A DNA stretch of 16,036 nucleotides from Goniomonas avonlea. Taxonomy: Eukaryota; Cryptophyceae; Goniomonadida; Goniomonadaceae. The DNA is taken from positions 1 through 16,036 of the forward strand of contig QUTJ01031730.1 of assembly GCA_003573635.1 (NCBI GenBank), written 5' to 3'. Both the position numbers and the translations under genes were made by a program. Positions 8,436 through 16,036 of the stretch are shown here, piece after piece. Each line of letters begins with the position of its first letter. The stretch's first letter is position 1. A model generated the notes under the pieces. The model was not told the origin of the DNA and made no database searches. It was given only the letters and a program-made list of their open reading frames with translations.

Positions 8436-9896
8436 TTATTGCGTAAGGGGACAATTATCCTGAGAACCAGAAGCTGGTGGATCGTCGTGCGAAGTTGCAC
8501 CATTTACACCCGGTACATCTAGCTCCATCGGGTCTTCAACGCTCCGGTCCTGCAAATCTTCAACTTTGACTTCAGGATCGTTTTGGTCACCACCCACTGG
8601 CCCGGGCGTGCTCGCGGATGGAACGGGGGCTGAAGGCTGCGAAGCCGACTCGGTCGGTTGTGATACGGCGGGTGCATCACGAGGGGGCGACGGAGCTGCC
8701 AGAGGAGGAGATACCACGGACGAGGCTGGAGCAGCAACCTTGGCTGAAGCTTCCGGGGTTGGTTCTGTTGGTTGTGAGGGTGGCGGCGGTTCTGTTGGCT
8801 GTGCTGCCGATTGTAATTGTTGTTTTGTATCCCGCACGTCTTTTGCCCATGGAAGGTTGAAGCAGGCACTGGCGCTGAGCGGCTTGTAGTTAGGATGAGG
8901 CTTCTTCGGCGGGAAAGCAAAGTCGGGCCCGAAGTTCGCTGTGACACATCCACCAAAGTACAGCGACACCGCTGGGAAATAAGTTCCTGGATGCAGCGAG
9001 TTACAAACAGGGCACTTCAAGGGGAGGGCTAACCACAACAGGAACAATCGAAAGGACATGCTGGTCACACGGGGTGCAAAAGTCGCACCTGGCGTCAAGC
9101 CTGTGACTGCAGGGCCCTGACTGACGCCATTACGAAAGAACGTCAGGCTGCTGGTGCGGACAGGGGGTCCTGGTGGTGTATCGACGATCTCCCACATCAA
9201 GGTGTTCTTGAGGCGATATAATGTCCCAGCTTTGAATTCGGCACCCTTGTTGGAGAGGTTAGCGTGAAATCAAACCAAGAAAAGAGAGAGGGAGAGAGAG
9301 TACTCTTGTCTTGGGCCCACTCAGGGGAGTGGGGGACTTCGCGTCCTGATGAAAGGAATAAGGGGAGGGCCACAACAATCCACACACGGAGGAAACCGAG
9401 CAACGAGAGTCGTACCATCGGGGAAGCCTTTTCACAACTAGTTCCATGGTGGAGGAGAACTCCAATGACATCCCCAGGGCCGTATGCCTGGATAAAGAGA
9501 GTGAACATGCAGGCAACAATCGGACCACACACTTGGACTTAAACAAAGGCCAATAACACAAGATGATGCTGAACATTCAACCTCCTCATGGAAGCGGGTC
9601 AAGCAATCATAGCTGCGCTCTGTTTGTCCAATGTCGAGGGAAAAGAACGGGAACAGGGATAAATGATGATCGAATGTGTGTACCTCGCCATAAGCAGTGC
9701 CAAGACTTTCATGAAATCGTCTCCCGCCAATATCAGCGTAAGCGTAGCTGTGCGCATCGAACCTGGATTGCATTATAAGGAACATGGTCATGCAACCAGC
9801 AACACATACAATGAGAGTTGTGTCTAGCAATGAGCCATCTCAATCTCGCACACGCAGCAGGTCACGCAGCTTTGCGTACAGCTTTGGCGCCGTCGA

Positions 9897-9947
<51 letters not shown>

Positions 9948-11302
9948 CCCGACAGAGAGACGCGTGACAGTGCATGACTCGAGCTCAGGTGTGAGCACAC
10001 CAACGTACCCGCACGGAGCGTCGATCGCTGCTCTATCTGTGGCGATACCCACGCTGTGGGGCAGTCAGTTTCGGATATAATGACTGAGAAGTGGCCGGAG
10101 CTCATCATTCCTTTTGAATTGTGGCACTCACCGAGTGTGACCTGTGTGCTCATTGATCTTGTACTCCCAGAACCAGGTGCCACTTGCCACACCATGCGTT
10201 GCTCGGACCATCCTATAACCTTTGAGTCCAGTGGCAGTCATGCTGCGTTCAAATTGTAACCCTGTATCCAATATCGAAACAAGGAAAGGCTGCAATCGCA
10301 ATGCTAAGGGAGCTCATACCCGTCTGGAGACAGCGTTGTCAGTGGCGTCTTGTCCACACGCGACCAGGTCACACGATCTTGCAAATCCGGGTCGACTGGA
10401 AGATATCGTTTCTTCTCATCTTGTGTCCTCTGCAACCCTTCCCCGATCGCGTCAGTGTCCTTGTCGGACACACCCACGGCTCCACGAGGACGGCTCCTTT
10501 TTTGCCCACTTCCACTCGCAGTAGTTGCAACGTCCCTGTCTCGCTTTTTCTCTTTGCGAGCACCTTTGGTCGACTGGTCTTTGGGCTGGTCCTGCCATTG
10601 CCGTCAATGAAATGTCAAGAGACCACCTCAGCGCACCGCTTGAAGTTTTGCGGCAGCTAAATCAGCGAGCGACGACCCTGTCTGTACGTCCTTAATGTAC
10701 GCTTTGTGCTGCTTTCCAGGGTGCCCAGCGCAATCGTTGGCAAAAATTGCAGCCGTCACCACGGTGTCATGACAGTCACAACGGATGCCTTCTGCTGTGA
10801 TTACGCCTGTAGCATTCGTTTTGCCCTCACACCGTACTTTGGTTCCCAATGGGCCAACCCGCCTCGCGCTCCTGCTTGGTTGCTTGGTATGAGGGGTGGA
10901 CTCCGGCAAAAATTCGGGTTTGATGGCGGGTTCGGGCTGGACAGCCACGGATCCGGGTTCGGGTTCGGCGGGATTTGGGGTTTCGGCCGGGCCTGTGGGT
11001 TCGACCCCCACTGCGGATTCAACCGGAGCTGCGGGTTCAACCGGAATTGCGGGTTCGACCAGAACCTCAGAATTGGCCGCGACTGTGTGTTCGGCCGGGA
11101 CTGCGGGTTCTGGCTGAACTGAGGGCTCGGTCTGGGCAGAGTGTTGGGGCTGAGGTTGAACCGATTCCGGAGCACGTTCCACAGGCGCAGAGGGGGACAA
11201 GGCACAACAAGGCCCAATCCAATGTTCATCATCACTCAGGGCTTCACCGGCGGCGTCATTGTGGTGATGCCCGCAGGACACGCAAGTGCGCCCTGTCTCC
11301 AT
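8436..11302 (-). CDS. ASH2: ASH2-type COMPASS subunit with SAND/TDBD-like and SPRY domains
   Basis: Eight exons on the minus strand: 11302-10637, 10591-10320, 10242-10132, 10053-10009, 9762-9684, 9487-9416, 9245-9089 and 8986-8436 (TAA). They sum to 1953 nt, or 650 residues, and all phases agree. Ash2 is a core subunit of Set1/MLL (COMPASS) H3K4 methyltransferases. The SPRY domain (about 314-510) is diagnostic: GLKGYRMVRATHGVASGTWF, then GHTR joined to VGIATDRAAIDAPCG, GGRRFHESLGTAYGE, YGPGDVIGVLL, LTFFRNGVSQG, then TYFPAVSLY and NFGPDFAFPP (485-494). The N-terminus has a Cys/His cluster (C7, C10, H12-14, H27, C32, C33), a Pro/Glu/Val repeat (about 45-125) and a SAND/TDBD-like module at 156-222. 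A basic linker (GARKEKKRDRD) follows. The C-terminal 130 residues are Pro/Ser-rich and acidic. No DPY30-binding helix is evident after SPRY. Confidence 0.85.
9898..9946. repeat. (AC)n microsatellite in ASH2 intron 4
   Basis: About 24 uninterrupted AC dinucleotides lie inside the 246 bp intron 9763-10008. This intron is about five times the typical length here, and the microsatellite accounts for part of the excess. It yields open frames of His-Thr or Cys-Val repeats that are not genes. Confidence 0.97.
10919..11150. repeat. coding degenerate repeat in ASH2 exon 1
   Basis: Units of about 18 bases related to GCTGCGGGTTCAACCGGA on the + strand recur through this stretch. On the coding strand they encode Pro-Val-Glu-Pro-Ala type units. 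Other frames on both strands also stay open here, which creates shadow ORFs of Gly-Phe or Pro-Asn repeats. Confidence 0.75.
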
Positions 11303-11441
11303 GAGGCTTTCGCGCGCATGTTAGCGAATTTTGGCTATCGAGATAAGTCCAACACCACCCTAGACCCCTCATGGGGTTGGGATGCCATGCACATGCTTGT
11401 GGAAAGGTTCCGATACCGATCCTCCACCGAACGCGCACAAA
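11303..11441. promoter_or_regulatory. bidirectional promoter between ASH2 and ACADM
   Basis: Only 139 bp separate the two start codons. TTTCGCGC at 11308-11315 matches the E2F consensus TTTSSCGC and lies six bases before the ASH2 start on its strand, so it could also be in the 5' leader. No clear TATA box is present. Shared regulation of the pair is inferred from position only. Confidence 0.55.
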
Positions 11442-13413
11442 ATGCTTCGCGGACTTCGTGTTGCCAAGGAGGTGGTTGCTCGCAGCAATGCCATCCGAGC
11501 GATGTCGACTGGATTCGGGTTTGAACACGATGAGGAGACTCAGGCATACAAGGAAGTTGCGAGGAAGTTTGCACGCGAGGTCCGACCCGCCATGTGCGTT
11601 CGCAGCTGACTCGATAGTTTAGGTGATTATTCCAGTGGCAGCGCATCACGACAAGACTGGGGAGTATCCCTGGGAAGTGATTAAGCAAGCGTGGGAGCTT
11701 GGATTGATGAACACCCATGTGCCGGCAGGTAGTTTCGTTGTCTTCGGTGCTTAGTGTAACCGCGTCATAGACATCGGCGGCTTGGATGTGAGCCACATCG
11801 CCGGCGCGACCATCTCCGAGGAGCTCGCCTATGGTTGCAGCGGTATTTCCACTGCTATTGAGGTGGGAACTAATCGAGACTTGCCGGGTTTTTTTTTTAC
11901 TTGGTCCCAGGGAAACAACTTGGCGGAAGCCCCAGTGATCGTTGCTGGTAACGCCGAGCAGAAGAAGAAGTACCTCGGCCGCATGGTGGCGGAGCCCTTG
12001 GTCGCTGCTTACGCAGTCACTGAGCCCCAGGCTGGATCCGACGTCGGTGGGGCCAAGACCAACGCTGTCAAAAAGGTATGTGCTGCTGTCGGCTCGAATG
12101 TGGTGGGAACTCATACCCTGCACTGACCAGGGTGACAAGTGGATTATCAACGGCAACAAAATGTGGATCACGAACGCTGGACATGCCAACTGGTTCTTTT
12201 GCCTTGCCAAGACCGACGCCTCCGCCGGAACCGGTGAGTCCATGCTCCAAGTGCTATTCTGTCGAAAAGGTATCATTGACATGGTACATGACAGGAAAGG
12301 CGTTTACTGGCTTCATTTTGGACGCCGACACTCCCGGAATCAAGGTTGGGCGCAAGGAGGTAATTTGATCTTGGCTTTTTGTGATGGCATTCTGTTGTGA
12401 CTTTTTGCGCTTCGGGGGTTTGAGACCCGTCGCAGTGGAATATGGGCCAGCGCGCGTCCGACACCCGCGGAATCACATTTGAGGATGTGGAAGTGCCAGA
12501 TTGCAACAGGCTCGGTGAGGTTGGACAGGGCTTCAAGATTGCCATGAAGGCATTTGACATCACCCGTCCTATGGTGGCTGCTGGTGCCATTGGTGTCGGC
12601 CAGCGTTGCTTCGAGGAAGCTTCCAAGTGCGTCACAGTGCAGCCTGAATTGTAACAAGAGTTCCTTGTTTAGGATGGATGGCGTCTAATTCCTCCAGTCC
12701 TCCACGGACTTATTAGGGAGTGCAAGCTGTTCGCGCCGATTCCACACGAATGGGCGGGTGTGTACAGCACGTATTGACAAAAGGCACAGGTACGCTCTGG
12801 AGCGCAAGACTATGGGCCAGCCCATTGCCAACCACCAGGTCTGCATTTCGCTTCATCACAGTGTTTGATACAAGCCGCACGCATGCACTCTGGCCACCCA
12901 CACTCTCATAGACTCGGGTTTTTTGTACGTTTTGTCAGGATTGGAGTTGAGCGCTGCATGCACGATCGTGTGTGAGTAGCCTGCTGATAAATTTGTCAGT
13001 TACGGGCAGGCGACCTGTGTTGGAGTGGGTGCTGTGGGTGGGTGTGAGTGTGTGCGTGTGTGTGTGTGTGTGTGTTGTGTGTTGTGTGTGTGACCAACTT
13101 GTCAGGCGGTCGCTTTCATGATTGCGGACATGGCAGCGGGCCTCGAGGCTGCTCGCCTCCTCGCTTACAAGGCCTGCTACGAGCTGCAGTCGGTACGTCC
13201 TTGCTGCCCCGTCCTTGCTGCTCTCAACTCTGTGACGATTCCGAGACCTCAACCCCTGTCCGCCATGAATGGGTCGTTGGCCGCTCAGCGCTTTCCAGCT
13301 GTTGAATAACCGCTCCCTCCCCCTCTCTCTCCCCACCTCTCCCCCTCTCCCCCTCTCTACCTCTCTACCTCTCTCCCTCTCGCACCCCCCCCTCTCTCTT
13401 ACGCTCACTCAGA

Positions 13414-13477
<64 letters not shown>

Positions 13478-14143
13478 CTCAAGTGCTTCCGCAGGGCCGT
13501 CGCAACTCACACTACGCTGCCATGGCCAAGCTGTTCGCGGCTGACCACGCTAACAAGTGCGCTACGGACGCAGTGCAGGTCTTCGGTGGCAACGGCTTCA
13601 ACTCCGACTACCCCGTCGAGAAGGTACGCTGAGCCAGGGTCAATACTAGCGAGGCGTGCGTGAGCAAAGAGGGTCGCAGAGCACACGAGCCGTGTTGTCA
13701 CTCCAGTCAACGAGTCGACTCCGACCCACGCTCCCAACTGCCCAACTCGCCTCTGATAGATGACTGCCCTCCAAGGCTGTAGCTCCTGAATACAGGAACT
13801 TCAGCCTGACCTCCAAGGCTGGATGTATCTTCCTGGATATTCGGGAACTATGATGCATGGCTGAGCTGCACGCTGCCACTCACACACCTCCTACCTCTGC
13901 GGCAGTAAATTGCTGAGCTCACCCACCCTGCAACTCACCCTCCTACCCCCCGTGCGGCAGAGAGCTCACCCACCCTGCAACTCACCCACCCTCCTACCCC
14001 CCCCCGCGGCAGAGAGCTCACCCACCCTGCAGCTCTTCCGCGATGCCAAGATTTTCCAGATCTACGAGGGCACTTCCCAGATCCAGCGGCTCATCGTGTC
14101 TCGCGCAGTCTTCGATGCTGCTGCGGCCGGCGCTTTCAACTAG
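11442..14143 (+). CDS. ACADM: medium-chain acyl-CoA dehydrogenase, mitochondrial
   Basis: Eleven exons: 11442-11579, 11623-11728, 11771-11862, 11911-12075, 12131-12233, 12295-12359, 12436-12626, 12790-12838, 13106-13192, 13495-13623 and 14033-14143 (TAG), giving 411 residues, close to the family's usual length. The enzyme performs the FAD-dependent first step of mitochondrial beta-oxidation and passes electrons to ETF. Residues 1-22 ([20 protein letters not shown]) form a basic, Arg-rich presequence. Family motifs follow in order: KFARE joined to [113 protein letters not shown] and [17 protein letters not shown]387 in IYEGTSQIQ is the expected catalytic base. The match is to the medium-chain clade. 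Chain-length preference is inferred. Introns 8-10 are swollen by repeats. Confidence 0.93.
13039..13092. repeat. (GT)n-rich microsatellite in ACADM intron 8
   Basis: A GT-rich tract with a few interruptions (GTGTGCGTGTGTG..., GTTGTGTGTTGTG) lies in the 267 bp intron 12839-13105, shortly before its acceptor. Confidence 0.9.
13311..13475. repeat. (CT)n-rich tract in ACADM intron 9
   Basis: About 165 bases of nearly pure C and T pass from CCCTCTCTCC-type repeats into a long perfect CT run ending near 13475, some 20 bases before the acceptor at 13494. On the transcribed strand it acts as a greatly enlarged polypyrimidine tract in the 302 bp intron 13193-13494. Confidence 0.9.
13901..14032. repeat. 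tandem duplication of the 3' splice region in ACADM intron 10
   Basis: Three units beginning GGCAG start at 13901, 13956 and 14008 (spacing 55 and 52). Each contains GAGCTCACCCACCCTGCA followed by A or G and CTC. Only the last unit reads CCCTGCAGCTC, which is the acceptor used for exon 11 (AG 14031-14032). The other two read CCCTGCAACTC. Confidence 0.85.
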
Positions 14144-14204
14144 AGCCGCCGTCGCCTTGGGCCTGTTCCTCAACGCTGCGGCCGGCGCTGCAACTAGAGC
14201 CGCC
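14120..14204. repeat. duplicated stop-codon segment at the ACADM 3' end
   Basis: GCTGCGGCCGGCGCTTTCAACTAGAGCCGCCG (14120-14151, split here as GCTGCGGCCGGCGCT plus TTCAACTAGAGCCGCCG) recurs at 14175-14204 as GCTGCGGCCGGCGCT plus GCAACTAGAGCCGCC. The first copy carries the TAG of ACADM at 14141-14143. Confidence 0.85.
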
Positions 14205-14866
14205 GCCACCCCCGTGTTGGGTTTCGGCCTGTTTGGTGGTCATTGTTGTTTGTGCTGCGGCCTCGCTGCCCTGGCTGTGAGCCGCGTGGTGCGGTCAGAA
14301 TACAGGCATCTTTGTCCAGACGTTTTCTGTTGCCCTCGTGGCAGCGTGGCAAGTGTGGGCGTCCTCGCGCTCGGAGAAATCGTCAATGCTCTGCTCTTTG
14401 CGTGGCGGGGTTGTCACGTGGCCCTCCTCGTTTGTCTCCTCTGATTAGGGTCGAATTCAAATGTGCCCTCGTCATACTCAAGAGTCACCCTTTTGCCCTC
14501 GTCACTCTCACCTCTCCATGCCCCAGTTGCACTCCTTGTTAATTTGCCCTCCAACACTCTCCCTCTCTACATGCATGGAGAGTCACCCAGTTGCCCTTCT
14601 CGTCAATCTCCAACAGATGAGGTGTTGGTGCACCCATGACAAACCCTTGCAAATCCTTGCACTGAAGTTGCATGTTGCTTCGCAGTGAGGTCGCACAGCA
14701 AACAAATGTAGAGCGTTGTTTGGAGTTTAATTGATACTTGATGATTCGGGGAGGAAATTCTCTAGCAGTTTCAAGCAAGGAGAGTGCACCCAGAGCTAAC
14801 AGCCTCGGGAGTGGGAGGACCCACCCCAGGCTTGTTGCTCTGGCATTGGACAGGTGAGATGACCAT
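14205..14866. other. convergent spacer with TTGCCCTCGTCA-type repeats
   Basis: The stretch between the ACADM and nucleolin-like 3' ends has no convincing gene. Between about 14460 and 14610, decayed copies of TTGCCCTCGTCACTCTCACC alternate with AGAGTCACCC. It probably contains both 3' untranslated regions. No RNA gene is seen. Confidence 0.5.
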
Positions 14867-16036
14867 TTAGAAGGTCACCTTGCTGCCCTTGAACTCTTGG
14901 ATGCCCGTGGAAGCACCTGCGCGGAAGGTAAGGGCGAGGCCAAGGAAGGAGGCGGCAGGAAAGGGAAGGGCGAGGCCAAGGAAGGGGGCACTCGAGGCGG
15001 AGAACAACAAGACAAGCACAGAGAATCACAAGTCGGGCAACGCACGTGTGGGAGTACCACCACGGCCTCCTCCGAAGCCCTCGCCGCCGCCGCTCTGCCT
15101 GCGGTCCTGGGCGTAGTCGACGCGGACAGAGCGACCGAGAATGTCAGTGCCAGCCATCTTGACGGCAGCGTCAACAGCCTCTGTGGTCTCGAACTGGATG
15201 TGGCCGAACCCCTTGAACTCACCCGTCTCGCGGTCCGTGGCAAAGCGGACTGAGGCAATGTCACCGCAGGAAGCGAAAGCCTCGCGGAGAGAGTCCTCAT
15301 CAATCTGGAAGCTCAAGTTGCCAACAAACACAGTGGTGCAGCCATCGGGCTTCTGAGACAGCTCGCGGCCACCGGGGGTTGCGGGGAGGCCGTCGGTCTC
15401 CTGAATGTCCAGCCAGCGACCGAAGTGCTCCTCGCCGGAGCGAGCCACAGCGGCGTCCTTGCCGGCGTCGTCCTCGAAGGTGATCACGGCAATGCCCTTG
15501 TGCTTGCCGTCGGGGCGGAGAGGAAGCTCAATGTGCCTGCGACAACAAAGGTTGGTCGTGATCCTCAGTGAGGTTCGTGAGAGTGATCGTGAGGAATGAC
15601 ACATCGTGGATGTAGTTCAAGTGCAATTGTGAGGAGACAAGGAGTGATCACGTGGATCATGATCATGCGGATCACGGGTTTGAAACTCACGAGATGGTGC
15701 CGCAGGAGGCGAAGAACTCGTTCAGGTCGCTCTCCGCAGCGTCGAAGGAAATGCCCTTGACCAAGACCCTGATACGGGCGTGTGAGAAAGAGAACCAATG
15801 AGCAGCTGGTGAAAAAAGCAAAAGAACTCGACACAATCAAATCACAACTGCCAAGTCTACTGACGCACTTGGCACCACCCTTGGACTTCTTGGACGGGGC
15901 AGGAGAGGACTCATCGGCCTTGCGCTTCTTGCTCTTAGGCTGTCGGTGGAAGGTGAGTGGAAATGTTCAATGAAAGTGACACAAAGGGACTCACCGCCTC
16001 GTCCTCGGAGGAGTCCTCCTCAGAGGAGGACTCGGC
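14867..16036 (-). CDS. nucleolin-like protein, two RRMs (5' end outside window)
   Basis: Minus-strand exons: 16036-15995 (partial), 15939-15869, 15768-15691, 15536-15058 and 14916-14867 (TAA), for 239 visible residues. The visible part starts in an acidic-serine tract (AESSSEEDSSEDEA), then a basic KSKKRK segment. RRM1 runs about 39-111 (RNP2 VLVKGI, RNP1 KGIAVITF) and RRM2 about 131-207 (RNP2 VFVGNL, RNP1 KGFGHIQF). A short Gly/Arg-rich stretch (GGGEGFGGGRGG) and the tail GIQEFKGSKVTF follow. This is the nucleolin/Nsr1/Gar2 layout: a nucleolar protein that binds pre-rRNA and helps ribosome assembly. The last exon is supported by in-phase splicing (GT 15057, AG 14917) and the typical short FxGxKxTF-like ending. 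Without that splice the frame ends at 15026. Confidence 0.85.
14930..14985. repeat. 20 bp direct repeat in last intron of the nucleolin-like gene
   Basis: AAGGGCGAGGCCAAGGAAGG occurs exactly at 14930-14949 and 14966-14985. On the gene's strand these are pyrimidine-rich copies just before the acceptor, so the polypyrimidine tract has been duplicated within intron 14917-15057. Confidence 0.85.

Noticed and set aside
8566-8889. Plus-strand Gly/Ala-rich frame opposite the ASH2 tail
   Set aside because: It is the antisense of the Pro/Ser-rich C-terminal exon, which is continuous with the SPRY exons.
9784-10195. Frames with His-Thr or Cys-Val runs
   Set aside because: They translate the (AC)n microsatellite within an ASH2 intron.
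10706-11304. Plus-strand Gly-Phe or Arg-Pro repeat frames
   Set aside because: They are antisense readings of the Pro/Glu/Val repeat in ASH2 exon 1.
13269-13544. Plus-strand Leu/Ser repeat frame
   Set aside because: It translates the (CT)n tract of ACADM intron 9.
1-16036. Mobile elements, CRISPR arrays, tRNA or rRNA genes
   Set aside because: I saw no transposase or reverse transcriptase motifs, no regularly spaced identical repeats with unique spacers, and no cloverleaf or rRNA core sequence. The repeats present are minisatellites and microsatellites.

Overview
The window comes from a nuclear genome of a unicellular eukaryote. I identify seven genes with good support and one doubtful 3' fragment. 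Nearly every gene is cut by very short GT-AG introns, mostly 42-60 bp. Exon joins were inferred by hand from splice sites, reading phase and family motifs, and each complete model closes in frame. The lineage cannot be fixed from this sequence. GC-rich coding, intron size and the mix of families (PAF1, ASH2, linker histone, mitochondrial medium-chain acyl-CoA dehydrogenase, nucleolin-like RRM protein, RhoGAP, ankyrin) rule out bacteria and suggest a free-living protist or early-branching fungal or holozoan relative.

Layout from left to right: a possible 3' end of a + gene (3-92) followed by a minisatellite; an ankyrin protein with an N-terminal hydrophobic segment on - (834-1752, 5 exons, 242 aa); a RhoGAP protein on + (1899-4329, 12 exons, 510 aa); a 1.5 kb repeat-scarred spacer; PAF1 on - (5819-7223, 5 exons, 392 aa); a linker histone H1 on + (7470-8255, 4 exons, 207 aa); an ASH2-type SPRY protein on - (8436-11302, 8 exons, 650 aa); the acyl-CoA dehydrogenase ACADM on + (11442-14143, 11 exons, 411 aa); and a nucleolin-like protein on - (14867 to the window edge, 5' end missing).

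The genes alternate strictly between strands. Head-to-head pairs share promoters of only 139-246 bp (ankyrin/RhoGAP, PAF1/H1, ASH2/ACADM). Tail-to-tail pairs are separated by spacers that usually hold degenerate tandem repeats starting at or just after a stop codon. Introns longer than about 150 bp mostly owe their length to microsatellites or tandem duplications.

Three consecutive genes act on chromatin. The PAF1 complex promotes H2B ubiquitination and H3K4 methylation, ASH2 is a core subunit of the COMPASS H3K4 methyltransferase, and H1 compacts nucleosomes. The two most unusual proteins are the ASH2 homolog, which carries a SAND/TDBD-like module at its N-terminus, and the H1, whose winged-helix domain is C-terminal after a long lysine-rich tail.
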